A DNA stretch of 64,000 nucleotides, from NCBI GenBank assembly GCA_964484325.1, contig CAZAEE010000005.1, positions 1 to 64,000 of the forward strand, written 5' to 3'. The position numbers were made by a program, and so were the translations under genes. Positions 51,483 to 60,205 of the stretch are shown here, one piece after another. Under the pieces are notes generated by a model. It had not been told where the DNA came from. It did no database searches and saw nothing but the letters and a program-made list of their open reading frames with translations. Each line of letters begins with the position of its first letter. Position 1 is the stretch's first letter. This DNA is from CAYLXX01 sp964484325 (GTDB lineage: Bacteria > Patescibacteriota > Microgenomatia > UBA1406 > GWC2-37-13).

Positions 51483-53078
51483 ATGAAAAATATTCAAGCG
51501 ACAATGAGTACAAAACTCATTTGGATCATCCTACTTATTGCAATTACAGTTGATCTCACCGCTCAAGTTTATTATTTTTCTTCAGGCCAAAACCTATTGT
51601 TTGGAGATGCAAGAAGTCATTTGAATATTGCAAGAAGAGTGTACGACAGCACAAACCCTGGACTTGCTCAATTAGGTGGAGTATGGCTTCCTTTACTTCA
51701 TGTACTAATGTTACCTTTTGTTCGTTATGAAATGCTCTGGCACACTGGATTGGCTGGAGCGATAGTTAATTTCTTTTCATTTATTATTGCAGTAATATTT
51801 ATTTTTAAGATCGGCGAAATATTATTTGAATCAAAGTTAATACAGTTTCTCATTCCTCTTTTTTATATTTTAAATCCAAACATCATTTATATGTCTACGA
51901 CTGCGATGACAGAAGTTTTATTTATTGCAACATTTACCGGCGCAATATTTTTTTTATTAAAGTGGTCAAAAACAGATAAATTATTAGATTTGATTATAGG
52001 TGCAATATTTATTTATTTAACTTCAATAAATCGCTATGAGGGTTGGTCTATTGTAATGGCATCTTTTTTTACAGTATTTCTAATATTACTGGCAAAAAAG
52101 GTTAAAAAGGAAACGCTTGAAGGAAGTTTAATTCTTTTTTCTTGTTTAGCATTTTTAGGAATATTTTTATGGTTAATCTGGAATCAGACGATATTCGGAG
52201 ATCCTTTGTATTTTTTACATAGTATTTACTCTTCTAAATTGCAAACTGAGGCAGGATTTAAAATTGCTGGTAATCAAACTGTATTGCTTTATAAAAATTT
52301 GCCATTATCATTACTTGGATATCTTTTTGCGGTAATTGCAAATACAGGTATTGTGATAACGCTTTCTGGAATAATCGGACTTATAACGTGTTGTGGAATT
52401 ATTTTGTTTGGAAAAAGGGACTCTAAAGATTATAAATTCTACTTAAGCATATTATTACTACTCGCTCCTTATCTCTTTGAGTCATATGCAATATATAAAG
52501 GCAATGTACCCTTACATATACCTGAAATTACAGGAGGAATTTTTAATATTCGATTAGGAATGTATGTAATCCCATCTGTATGTGTTTTTATAATGCTATT
52601 TTTGAGAAAAATACCGTCGAATTTCTTTAGACTTTCAATACTAGCTTTTATTATTTCAGCACAATTTACTTTATTCTATCCTTCTATTGCTTTACCCGTA
52701 ACCTTACAATCAGCAAGTGAAGGAATCGGACCTAAGATTGAGGCAGCAAAGTGGATGAGTCGAAATTATCATGGTGGAAAAATATTAGCTTCTTCTGCTG
52801 CTGGTGACCCATTATTATTTGATTCCGGGCTTAAGTTAAATGAGTTTATCGACGACGGTTCATCAAAATTATTTATAAATGCCTTGAAATATCCTCAAAA
52901 GTACACTAAATATATAGTTATGACAAAGCAACCAGTTGATATGCAAAGAGATTTAGTTTATATACATTTATCAAAAACTGATAAATGGAAAAAATATTAT
53001 AAAGTTGCATTTGATAACCTCGTTTTTAAAATCTATGCTCTAAAAAACGATCAAATACTTTCGTATAAAAAAATGTAG
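51483..53078 (+). CDS. GT-C type membrane glycosyltransferase (GT39/PMT-like), copy 1
   Basis: A 531-residue protein with about eleven helices. The first outside loop has FGDARSHLNIARRVYDSTNPG, then LAQLGGVWLPLLHVLM; the acidic residue in GDA is the expected catalytic or lipid-phosphate site of GT-C enzymes. It should use lipid-linked sugar to glycosylate proteins or glycans outside. The protein at 54870-56459 is a clear paralog. Base composition is more AT-rich than its neighbours. ATG at 51483 follows a TTG one codon before. Confidence 0.82.
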   Translation: MKNIQATMSTKLIWIILLIAITVDLTAQVYYFSSGQNLLFGDARSHLNIARRVYDSTNPGLAQLGGVWLPLLHVLMLPFVRYEMLWHTGLAGAIVNFFSFIIAVIFIFKIGEILFESKLIQFLIPLFYILNPNIIYMSTTAMTEVLFIATFTGAIFFLLKWSKTDKLLDLIIGAIFIYLTSINRYEGWSIVMASFFTVFLILLAKKVKKETLEGSLILFSCLAFLGIFLWLIWNQTIFGDPLYFLHSIYSSKLQTEAGFKIAGNQTVLLYKNLPLSLLGYLFAVIANTGIVITLSGIIGLITCCGIILFGKRDSKDYKFYLSILLLLAPYLFESYAIYKGNVPLHIPEITGGIFNIRLGMYVIPSVCVFIMLFLRKIPSNFFRLSILAFIISAQFTLFYPSIALPVTLQSASEGIGPKIEAAKWMSRNYHGGKILASSAAGDPLLFDSGLKLNEFIDDGSSKLFINALKYPQKYTKYIVMTKQPVDMQRDLVYIHLSKTDKWKKYYKVAFDNLVFKIYALKNDQILSYKKM

Positions 53079-53110
53079 CAACCTGGTTAAATTCTCTCAG
53101 ATTGCTACAT
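53067..53110 (-). terminator. Rho-independent terminator of the secreted-protein gene
   Basis: ATGTAGCAA (53073-53081) pairs with TTGCTACAT (53102-53110). On the minus strand the stem is followed by six T (53067-53072). It ends the transcript of the gene at 53128-53535. Confidence 0.75.
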
Positions 53111-53127
53111 TATGACTTAAGACTTAT

Positions 53128-53535
53128 TTACTTACTTACGTGGAAATCGTTATTGATGACGCAATAGTTGACTCCTGGTACTAAATAATCTCCCCAACCT
53201 GGGTAGGCATTGGGTACGAGCGTTGAGTTGGATGGACAGGTACCGTCTTTGGAGACTTTCCAAAGATCGTGATCGCCATGCAATCCTTCTCCACCTGCAG
53301 GAAACGTCCCATAAAACCATTCCTGAAAGTTACCGCTATTTCCATTCTGTTTGACTAAATCCATACCGTCATGATTACCACCTGGTTCTGATGGAATACC
53401 ATGGGGTCCGGTTGGATAAAATGCCACGACTTGTGGATTATTATCTGCAGCATTGTATGGAGCAGCAAATGATGGTGCAGCAAACATAATAAATGCCACA
53501 GCCGCAGATGACGCAACAGCAATGAATTTTCTCAT
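53128..53535 (-). CDS. Small secreted protein, strongly expressed by its signals
   Basis: A 135-residue protein with a signal peptide (about 1-24, cut after SFA-A), then a Gly/Asn/Pro/Trp/His-rich mature part with two Cys (GTCPSN and NYCVIN). It has its own promoter, a leader of about 55 bases, a perfect GGAGGTG site eight bases before the ATG, and its own terminator. Family unknown. A second GGAGG in the leader is notable. Confidence 0.8.
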   Translation of the reverse strand: MRKFIAVASSAAVAFIMFAAPSFAAPYNAADNNPQVVAFYPTGPHGIPSEPGGNHDGMDLVKQNGNSGNFQEWFYGTFPAGGEGLHGDHDLWKVSKDGTCPSNSTLVPNAYPGWGDYLVPGVNYCVINNDFHVSK

Positions 53536-53596
53536 AATTTCACCTCCTTTCTCTGATTAATTTTTATAACTTCCTCCAAATTTTGAGGATACTTTA

Positions 53597-53625
53597 AGTA
53601 TGACAATATAGTGAAATAAAGTCAA
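53597..53625 (-). promoter_or_regulatory. Promoter of the small secreted protein gene
   Basis: Minus strand TTGACT (53620-53625), 17 bases, CATACT (53597-53602). It lies over the end of the upstream glycosidase-like gene, which has its own stop at 53622. Confidence 0.6.
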
Positions 53626-54857
53626 GAAGTTTTTGTGTTTTTTTTGAAAAAATAAAAGAGTTTTTCAAAGAAAAATAGGCGTCTGGCCGGTTGTAAAGTA
53701 ACATTAACAACAACAACATGCTGAGAATCAATTTTAGGTAAATAAGTATATGAATAATACCCTTTTTTGGTAAATGTGATCGCTTCATCAGCCAATATCG
53801 GCAGCATGTAGCGCCCGTTTATGGAATAATTAGTCACAAATGGTGTACTTACTTGAACGCTATCAATTATTTCTCCTTGTTTATTTTTTATTACTCCTTG
53901 CACTTTTCGCGGATTAAAGTATTTTGTCAACGTTGAAACTGCCTCCTTACTCTTTCCATTTTCATACCAAAGGGCAGTACTGCCGGATTTATTCACCCAA
54001 TAATTAACGGCAATAACTTGTTTTGATTGAATAAGTTTTTTCAGTGCAGTATCAATCCACTGTGCTTGATCATACTCGCTCATTATCCCGTTTATATCCG
54101 GTATCGGCACACCAAACTCACTCAATACAACGCGTGTATGATCTTGGATAACTAATCCATTTATATCGGCAGTCAGTTTCTCAGGAGTTTGCACATAGTG
54201 ATCGATACTGACAATATTGGCAAAATGAGAACGTGTTTTCTGATCCATGACGAGCTTCGCCACATCAGTGTTCATCGAAAGATAATCTGCATTCACCTTT
54301 ACACCGATTGATTTAAATGCCTTAACAACTTCTTCATGTTCGCTTATAAGAAACGATCGAAACCCAACGAGGTCACCCGAATGACGTGGATCTTGACCAA
54401 TGCCATTTTCGCATTCAGGACAGGCAGAGAAAATATCGCCGTTTTGAAAAAGGTTTTTATTGATTTGAATAAAATGAACGACCCGTTTCGTGTGAGTTGG
54501 CCGATCAATTCTCGGATACATAAACCATCCTTCCCAACCGGCAAAATTGCCCCGAAACCAGACTGAAAGATGACGCTCTCGAGCGACTTGAACCCACTCA
54601 GTTAAATAAGGTAAAAATTCTGTATCATACGGAGTTCCAACTGCAATATGCGTAGCACCGGTATCAGCAATTGCTCTCACCTGCGACTCAATCTCATTTG
54701 CTAGTCTTGAATCATTTAACCACTGCCGGGCCTTGTCGCGAGAATACTTCATGGTATCTATCGACTGAACCGTGAAGAAACGATCCGTTGCCCGTACCGG
54801 TTTCACAACACACAAATAGCTACAAACAACTAAACAGACGATGACCGCAAGTTTCAT
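53622..54857 (-). CDS. Secreted glycoside-hydrolase-like protein with C-terminal beta domain
   Basis: A 411-residue protein: signal peptide (about 1-23), a TIM-barrel-like domain (about 28-305) with DTGATHIAVGTPYDTEF, VSIDHYVQTP and VVLSEFGVP, where the Glu fits a clan-A nucleophile, and a C-terminal carboxypeptidase-regulatory-like domain (about 318-395: GVIKNKQGEIIDSVQVSTP). It may cleave the exported glycan of this locus. It starts 12 bases after the GT-C paralog. The glycosidase call is inference from motif position. Confidence 0.65.
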   Translation of the reverse strand: MKLAVIVCLVVCSYLCVVKPVRATDRFFTVQSIDTMKYSRDKARQWLNDSRLANEIESQVRAIADTGATHIAVGTPYDTEFLPYLTEWVQVARERHLSVWFRGNFAGWEGWFMYPRIDRPTHTKRVVHFIQINKNLFQNGDIFSACPECENGIGQDPRHSGDLVGFRSFLISEHEEVVKAFKSIGVKVNADYLSMNTDVAKLVMDQKTRSHFANIVSIDHYVQTPEKLTADINGLVIQDHTRVVLSEFGVPIPDINGIMSEYDQAQWIDTALKKLIQSKQVIAVNYWVNKSGSTALWYENGKSKEAVSTLTKYFNPRKVQGVIKNKQGEIIDSVQVSTPFVTNYSINGRYMLPILADEAITFTKKGYYSYTYLPKIDSQHVVVVNVTLQPARRLFFFEKLFYFFKKNTKTS

Positions 54858-54869
54858 ATATCAGTTAAC

Positions 54870-56459
54870 TTAATTATCTACTTTCTTGAAGATCATAATA
54901 TCAGGAGAAGTATAAACTTTCTCAAAGTACTTATATAAGCGATTTTGCACCTGTTTTTTTTCATAAATGTTGCTCCATAGCTCATCGCCCTTTTGCATGA
55001 TGATCCATCTGGCATATTTTTCAGGTGCGACAAATGACTCTTGCCAATAAGGTTTATTTCCGATGTAAATCACCTTTTGCATCGGGATACCAGTTCGAAT
55101 AATACTGGTAGTCCGCGCATAATCATCAAGAAGAACGAGACCCGAGTCATAGTGATCTTTTAGCCAATATTCGGCATTTGGTCGCTTCGCGTGAGATAAA
55201 CCTTCTAAACCGTCAGATAGCGTGATAATACTTGTACGGCCGGTTGCAAAGAAAACCATTTGACTTATACAAAAAACAAGAATAACTAATTTAAAAAAAA
55301 ACGGCACTTTTTTTAACAAATAACCGATCAGTATTGCAATAACCGGCACGAGCATGACGCCGTAACGAACATTAAACAGGTGCCACTCAAAACTCGCCGG
55401 TGTCAGCGACGGAATAAAGATGACAGACTGACCCAAAAATAACGTTACAACATTGAAAATGATCGGTATCATAAAAAGTAAAAGAATTAGCACTCTATTT
55501 TTGATATCTTTGTCGAAAAAAAGATAAAATACTCCACAAACTGCGATTAAAAAAACGATCAAACCGCTATTGCTCATCGCTGTTACAAGGTAATACATTA
55601 TTGATAACGGCAGGTTCATGTATCCGGGTAACTCTCCTTTTGATAACCAACTTAGTTGTTGAGACTTGGCCGAGAATTGACTATGAGTGAAATACAACGG
55701 GTCTCCAAGTATTGCAAAATCCCAGATTAACCAGATAAGAATTCCGAAAAAAGCCAGCGTGCTGAAAAGTAATAACTTTCCTTCCATCTCTTTAAACTTC
55801 CCTCTATAGGGAAAATATCGTATAACGATAATCAACGCTTCAATCAGGACAAGAAACCAGCCATCATAGCGAGAAAGAGTCGCACAAAATCCAAATAAAG
55901 CTGCCGCAATAAGTGACGACAACTTCTTATCGTTTTTGAGAAATTTAATAAAAAAATAGTTCGAAAGAATAAAAAACAAAATTAAAAAAAGTTCGCTCAT
56001 CGGCGTTGATTGCAGGTATAAAATATTCGGATTTAGTGCAAAAATCAAAAAGGCTATGAATGAGGCAAAAGGATTTTTAGTCAGAAGAAACGTGACTTTA
56101 TATATATAACGACAACTGATAACATAACATATGCCAGATAAAATAGACCCTGCCAGTCCAGTCCTCCACAACCTGTCGAAGTACACAAGCGGAATCATCA
56201 TAATATGCGGGAGCGGTAACCAAATGCCGCCAAGTTGCGCCAAGCCTGGTGTGATACTATGTACAACTCGCTTGGCTATGTTTAAATGCGACTCGGCATC
56301 GCCATAGGCCAAAATGTAATCATGTGTGTATGAAAAAAATGTTGCACCAACTGCAAAAAAAACACTAAGAAATAAAATTATTTTCAGGTAAGGGAGATTT
56401 TGCAGAAAATGCCCGACGTTAGCAAGCATTTTTCTCCTGAAGTTTATACTTATATTCAC
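54870..56459 (-). CDS. GT-C type membrane glycosyltransferase, copy 2
   Basis: A 529-residue protein of about eleven helices. The loop GDAESHLNIAKRVVHSITPG and LAQLGGIWLPLPHIMM match copy 1 almost residue for residue, so the two are paralogs on opposite strands flanking the secreted and glycosidase-like genes. Same presumed role with a different acceptor or sugar. The start is the first ATG, at 56459. Confidence 0.82.
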   Translation of the reverse strand: MNISINFRRKMLANVGHFLQNLPYLKIILFLSVFFAVGATFFSYTHDYILAYGDAESHLNIAKRVVHSITPGLAQLGGIWLPLPHIMMIPLVYFDRLWRTGLAGSILSGICYVISCRYIYKVTFLLTKNPFASFIAFLIFALNPNILYLQSTPMSELFLILFFILSNYFFIKFLKNDKKLSSLIAAALFGFCATLSRYDGWFLVLIEALIIVIRYFPYRGKFKEMEGKLLLFSTLAFFGILIWLIWDFAILGDPLYFTHSQFSAKSQQLSWLSKGELPGYMNLPLSIMYYLVTAMSNSGLIVFLIAVCGVFYLFFDKDIKNRVLILLLFMIPIIFNVVTLFLGQSVIFIPSLTPASFEWHLFNVRYGVMLVPVIAILIGYLLKKVPFFFKLVILVFCISQMVFFATGRTSIITLSDGLEGLSHAKRPNAEYWLKDHYDSGLVLLDDYARTTSIIRTGIPMQKVIYIGNKPYWQESFVAPEKYARWIIMQKGDELWSNIYEKKQVQNRLYKYFEKVYTSPDIMIFKKVDN

Positions 56460-56582
56460 TGCCTAGACGTAAAAAAAATAAAATAGATAAGTATTAATGA
56501 TACAGGAAACCTTGTACTTTGTCTATTTATTGCATCATAACGCGAAAGTATTATTTTAGCAGTGATTGGATATTGATACAGA

Positions 56583-56990
56583 TTATTTTTTATCTGCCTG
56601 AAACATCCACTGTATCCCGAACTTGTCTGTCAAGTCGCCATACATCCCGAAGAATTCTTCCTTTAATTCATGATTGACTTTACCGCCTGCAGAAAGCTTT
56701 AAGAAATAGGTTTTCAAATTTTCTACACCAGTACCACTTATACATAGACTGACATTATTTCCTTGTGTTCGTGTCCCGGGTATAATCATGTCCGATGCCA
56801 TAATCACCATTTCACCTGACTGCAACATCGAGTGAAGAATTTTATCCTTCATTTCCGGACCCATTTGAGAAGCCATCGGTGAATCTCCAACGATATTTAG
56901 TGTTAACTCTCCGCCTAAACAATCTTTATAAAAGCTCATCGCTTCACGACAATTACCAGTGAAAGTTATGTACGCGTTCAACTTTGCCAT
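56583..56990 (-). CDS. VOC/PhnB-like protein
   Basis: A 135-residue protein of the vicinal-oxygen-chelate fold, PhnB type (NAYITFTGNCREAMSFYKDCLGGELTL; YGDLTDKFGIQWMFQ). ATG at 56990 is preferred over 56999 by the family start. Metal and substrate unknown. It is separate from the VOC operon to the right. Confidence 0.88.
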   Translation of the reverse strand: MAKLNAYITFTGNCREAMSFYKDCLGGELTLNIVGDSPMASQMGPEMKDKILHSMLQSGEMVIMASDMIIPGTRTQGNNVSLCISGTGVENLKTYFLKLSAGGKVNHELKEEFFGMYGDLTDKFGIQWMFQADKK

Positions 56991-57072
56991 AATAAACAAA
57001 AAAAAATATTAACTTCATTAATTATAACAATTTGTAGTGGAAAATTGACAGACTCTATGATTTAATGTAAAA

Positions 57073-57276
57073 ATGAAGGAAAGTTGTAGTGATTCTAACT
57101 CGTATTTTCAGCACAAGGTTAATCAAACTTTAGCAGAGTTACAAAATAGATTATCTCCAGCAAATGACGATTTAACTCTGGCTGAAAAACTTTTTAAACA
57201 GTACAGCAATCGACCAGCTGCAGAATATTCCCAAGACACGCTGAGGGATATCTTGAATAAAGGTCGCCAAAAATAA
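57073..57276 (+). CDS. Small hypothetical protein
   Basis: A 67-residue polar, helical protein (MKESCSDSNSYFQHKVNQTL start) with no membrane segment; TATGAT is eleven bases before the ATG. Family unknown. It lies alone between two minus-strand runs, which supports it as a gene only weakly. Confidence 0.5.
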   Translation: MKESCSDSNSYFQHKVNQTLAELQNRLSPANDDLTLAEKLFKQYSNRPAAEYSQDTLRDILNKGRQK

Positions 57277-57284
57277 ATAAAAAC

Positions 57285-57740
57285 CTACGCGTTACTGCAG
57301 TGCTTTAGAATAGGAAAAAACTCCTGCAAACCGCCGAAGATAACTCCATTGACTATGCACGGGACAACGTCATGAAGAAAAATGATGGCCAGAAATGCTA
57401 AACCAGCTCCGACAATGATAATGCTAACGCTATTTTTTAATAAAAACCTCTGATCAGTAAACAAAGCGGGTTTTTCACTTACTTTCATTAGTAGCGGGAT
57501 AAGATTTATCAGAACAGCTGCAATCGGTAATACGAGCATCCAGGCAAGGAACATTGGATACGCATAAAACGGTGTTTGAGAAAGAAAGTAATAAAGTGGC
57601 CGGCTATAATGAAATAAATCACCTTGAAGCACCCGCGCAATTACATCAGCACTTAGCGTAAAGAAAAACGGCAGGAGAAAAACGCTTCCCACAACAGAGT
57701 ACCAATGAAGATGAATAGTTGAATATAACTTTTTCTTCAT
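57285..57740 (-). CDS. Four-span membrane protein, unknown
   Basis: A 151-residue protein with helices at about 12-34, 58-80, 102-123 and 128-140. It has two Cys (PCIVNG and KHCSNA). It overlaps the preceding PhnB gene by four bases, so it is the last gene of the VOC/ABM operon. Family not recognised. Confidence 0.65.
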   Translation of the reverse strand: MKKKLYSTIHLHWYSVVGSVFLLPFFFTLSADVIARVLQGDLFHYSRPLYYFLSQTPFYAYPMFLAWMLVLPIAAVLINLIPLLMKVSEKPALFTDQRFLLKNSVSIIIVGAGLAFLAIIFLHDVVPCIVNGVIFGGLQEFFPILKHCSNA

Positions 57741-58192
57741 ACATATGCATCGTATGCTTTTTTAAGACCATCAACATCAATTTTTTTCATTTTAAGCATC
57801 GCTTGCATCACTCGATTAGCTTTTTCGGGATCTTTATCGCCTAACATTTCGCCTAACGCTTTAGGAATAATCTGCCACGAGAGACCAAACTTATCTTTTA
57901 TCCAACCGCACATACTCTCTTGACCACCATCTAGAAGTTTATTCCATAGTTCATCAACTTCCTTTTGATCTTCACAGTTTACAAAAAACGATATTGCCTC
58001 AGTGAATTTAAACTGCGGTCCAGCATTAAGGCCTATAAACTCCTGTCCATCAAGCTCAAAAGTGACAGACATCACTTTGTCCCCCTGACGAATAACCTCT
58101 CCCACCTTGGAGTTTTTAAAAATTGATACATAAAAATTCATTGCTTTTTCAGCTTGAGTATCGAACCATAAAAAAGGAGTGATTTTTTTCAT
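57737..58192 (-). CDS. PhnB-like VOC protein (3-demethylubiquinone methyltransferase-like)
   Basis: A 151-residue VOC protein with ITPFLWFDTQAEKAMNFYVSIFKNSKV and IKDKFGLSWQIIPKAL, typical of the PF06983 group. The name '3-demethylubiquinone-9 3-methyltransferase' often given is unsupported. It overlaps its neighbours on both sides by four bases. Confidence 0.9.
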   Translation of the reverse strand: MKKITPFLWFDTQAEKAMNFYVSIFKNSKVGEVIRQGDKVMSVTFELDGQEFIGLNAGPQFKFTEAISFFVNCEDQKEVDELWNKLLDGGQESMCGWIKDKFGLSWQIIPKALGEMLGDKDPEKANRVMQAMLKMKKIDVDGLKKAYDAYV

Positions 58193-58491
58193 AGAGATGC
58201 GACTAATTGAAAATTTGTAAATTTGACATTGCCGCCAACGAGTTCTGGGGAATAAATTGACTCAAATTTTTTGACTGCTACGGACTCACTATGTGTTTTT
58301 TGCGCTACTTCATTTTCAAAGATGAAAAAATGCATAAACTGCGACAGGTTATCTTGTTGTTGCCATGCAAAATAGAGTTTAGTCCCTGGCTCATTGGCTT
58401 TGATATACACCACGAAGTCTTGAATTGCCTGCTTTACCTTATCTATTGCTTCTGCCTTCACTTTATATTGTGCCGTTTGATAAATAGGCAT
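58189..58491 (-). CDS. Antibiotic biosynthesis monooxygenase (ABM)-like protein
   Basis: A 100-residue ABM/ferredoxin-like fold protein (YKVKAEAIDKVKQAIQDFV; HSESVAVKKFESI). These proteins act as monooxygenases or protect against quinones or aldehydes. It starts three bases after the VOC gene stop. Confidence 0.85.
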   Translation of the reverse strand: MPIYQTAQYKVKAEAIDKVKQAIQDFVVYIKANEPGTKLYFAWQQQDNLSQFMHFFIFENEVAQKTHSESVAVKKFESIYSPELVGGNVKFTNFQLVASL

Positions 58492-58494
58492 AGA

Positions 58495-58923
58495 TTATTT
58501 TTTTTGTGGATGAACGTCTGGCATCATCGGCAGCGGTTGGAGAATACTAAGCTTATTACCCTCTGTATCGGTAAATGATGCGTATATACCGACTCCAGGA
58601 ATATCATCAGGTCCATTAACCACTTTTCCGCCTGATTCAGTAATTTTTTTGATATGGTCTTTAATGTTGTCTACTGCAATAACAAATGACGGATGATCAT
58701 GTTGAGTGCGTGCATCCCTCTGGTAAATACCGCCATTAATTGCTCCTGGAGTTTTGGGTCGGCTGGTTTTTGCATCTGTTTCAGTAGTAGTGACGATGAT
58801 GTAGTTACTCATATCTGAGCCCATCATCTGCATCTGCCAACCAAAAACCTTTGAGTAAAAATCCATGACGCGTTTTTTGTCCTCAGCGGGCATTTCGAAG
58901 TGTACGACTGGATTCATTTTCAT
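58495..58923 (-). CDS. VOC/glyoxalase-like protein
   Basis: A 142-residue glyoxalase/bleomycin-resistance fold protein (VVHFEMPAEDKKRVMDFYSKVFGWQM; GGKVVNGPDDIPGVGIYASFTDTEGNKLSILQP). Second-shell Glu in DTEGN is as in the family. An ATG two codons in, at 58917, is also possible. Together with the next genes it likely handles reactive electrophiles. Confidence 0.9.
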   Translation of the reverse strand: MKMNPVVHFEMPAEDKKRVMDFYSKVFGWQMQMMGSDMSNYIIVTTTETDAKTSRPKTPGAINGGIYQRDARTQHDHPSFVIAVDNIKDHIKKITESGGKVVNGPDDIPGVGIYASFTDTEGNKLSILQPLPMMPDVHPQKK

Positions 58924-58962
58924 ACTTTAATTGTAGTCTTTTTTAAGACGTTTATCAAATGA

Positions 58963-59370
58963 TTACTTGATGCGAGTATCAAAAAATATTAGTCCGGCAA
59001 TGAATGCCTGAATAAAACCAGTAAATATCCAGGTAAAAATCATAAGAAATGATACATGAAAACTGGTGTAAGAGACAAACATACCCGGAAGTGTCGCCAC
59101 GATTAGATACATCCCAGTAAACTGACAGGCCCTTTGGACTAAGTCGCCCTTTAACTCTTTTTTGACTAATTTCCAGAAATATACTAGCACAAAGGCCTGA
59201 ACAAACGGGTATACAAAAAACAACATCATGACCGGATCATTCCACGGTCGAAATATAGCGCCGTTTCGATATTCAAGCTCAATACTGGGAAAAAGAATCC
59301 CCAATAGCCAGTTTAAAGCCAAACCCACAACCAAATTGATAAAACCAGCGATGAGTGCTTTTTTGATCAT
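58963..59370 (-). CDS. Four-span membrane protein, predicted Crp-type target
   Basis: A 135-residue protein with four hydrophobic spans (about 5-25, 47-65, 80-100, 112-130). ATG 59370 follows AAGGAG with a five-base gap. TATACT (minus strand, 59389-59394) is upstream without a good -35; a perfect CRP-type palindrome is centred about 41.5 bases before the predicted start. It heads the run into the VOC/ABM genes. Family not recognised. Confidence 0.75.
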   Translation of the reverse strand: MIKKALIAGFINLVVGLALNWLLGILFPSIELEYRNGAIFRPWNDPVMMLFFVYPFVQAFVLVYFWKLVKKELKGDLVQRACQFTGMYLIVATLPGMFVSYTSFHVSFLMIFTWIFTGFIQAFIAGLIFFDTRIK

Positions 59371-59388
59371 GTTGACTCCTTTATTTTT

Positions 59389-59394
59389 AGTATA
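59389..59394 (-). promoter_or_regulatory. -10 box of the VOC/ABM operon
   Basis: TATACT on the minus strand predicts transcription from near 59382. The -35 is ACAATA, poor, as expected when an activator bound at -41.5 supplies contact. Confidence 0.55.
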
Positions 59395-59414
59395 TCGTAG
59401 AAATACCTTGTTTA

Positions 59415-59432
59415 TTGTGATAATTATCACAA
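59415..59432 (-). promoter_or_regulatory. CRP-type operator, perfect palindrome
   Basis: TTGTGATAATTATCACAA is an exact 18-bp palindrome with the CRP core TGTGA-N6-TCACA. It sits at the stop end of the Crp/Fnr gene and 41.5 bases upstream of the predicted start of the gene at 59370, the class II activator position. Confidence 0.75.
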
Positions 59433-60101
59433 GAGTTTCTTGTCATAGTGAGCTGCCATCTCCTTCATTAGAAGCTCTTGATCGTTTATCTGAAGATAAT
59501 CTTTGAAATATGCGATGAGGCCTTTTTTTTCAAGTTTCTCAATATCCCGGCTAACTGTTTCTCTTGTTGCACCAATTGACGAGGCCAGATCTTTATGACT
59601 AATAGGTACTTTAATGATTACTTTACCATCCTGTGTGATTCCAAATCGCTTCGCAAGATACAAAAGTCTCGATACAACGCGCGCATAGACATTTGTGTAC
59701 TCTAAACTATCAATTCTATTTATGAGAATATCAAACATCGCTACTAATTTTTTGGTTAGTTCCATATGGGCATCTGGATGAAGTTCGATGAACTTTAAAA
59801 AATCATTTTTTGAAACTTTTCTGATATGTACGATATTTATTGCTTCATAAAATCGTATTAATGGCAGGTTATCAAACAACCAAAATAGTGGAAAAATTTC
59901 ATCTTCTTTATAGATTAAAAAAAGTTTTTCTTCGCCCCATTCGGTTAATGAATAAACACGGACAAAACCTTTTTCAATATAGAAAACATTTCTCGAAAGA
60001 TCATCCGGCTTAAGAATAATCTGTCCTTTCTTATACACTGTTAATTCTGATTTCTTAAAGAAATCATGAAGTTTTTTCGAAGTAAAATTGGCAACCGGCA
60101 T
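59427..60101 (-). CDS. Crp/Fnr family transcription regulator
   Basis: A 224-residue regulator with a cNMP-binding fold (about 10-125: NVFYIEKGFVRVYSLTEWGEEK), a long dimer helix (about 125-150) and a winged helix with ISHKDLASSIGATRETVSRDIEKLEKKGLI. Recognition helix RETVSR matches CRP RETVGR, whose Arg/Glu/Arg read TGTGA, as do the two operators here. No N-terminal Cys for an iron-sulfur cluster is present, so it is not a classic Fnr. The cNMP Arg/Ser motif is not clear; the ligand is unknown. TATAAT (60109-60114) seven bases upstream sets the start at 60101. Confidence 0.9.
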   Translation of the reverse strand: MPVANFTSKKLHDFFKKSELTVYKKGQIILKPDDLSRNVFYIEKGFVRVYSLTEWGEEKLFLIYKEDEIFPLFWLFDNLPLIRFYEAINIVHIRKVSKNDFLKFIELHPDAHMELTKKLVAMFDILINRIDSLEYTNVYARVVSRLLYLAKRFGITQDGKVIIKVPISHKDLASSIGATRETVSRDIEKLEKKGLIAYFKDYLQINDQELLMKEMAAHYDKKLL

Positions 60102-60108
60102 CTTCACT

Positions 60109-60114
60109 ATTATA
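60109..60114 (-). promoter_or_regulatory. -10 box of the Crp/Fnr gene, leaderless
   Basis: TATAAT on the minus strand, seven bases before the ATG at 60101. Confidence 0.6.
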
Positions 60115-60126
60115 GCAAAAGGTATC

Positions 60127-60144
60127 AGGTGACAATTATCACTG
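60127..60144. promoter_or_regulatory. Second CRP-type operator in the Crp/Fnr-SPW intergenic region
   Basis: The core GTGACAATTATCAC (60129-60142) has arms GTGA/TCAC and differs from the site at 59415 in one of its 14 core bases. Centred about 34 bases upstream of the regulator's own predicted start, it would block the promoter (autorepression) and may act on the divergent SPW gene. Confidence 0.6.
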
Positions 60145-60205
60145 AGAATTCGCATAAAACATACTAGTATGGAAGTGCAGTAGTGATGGAAGGAGGTGGT
60201 AAATT

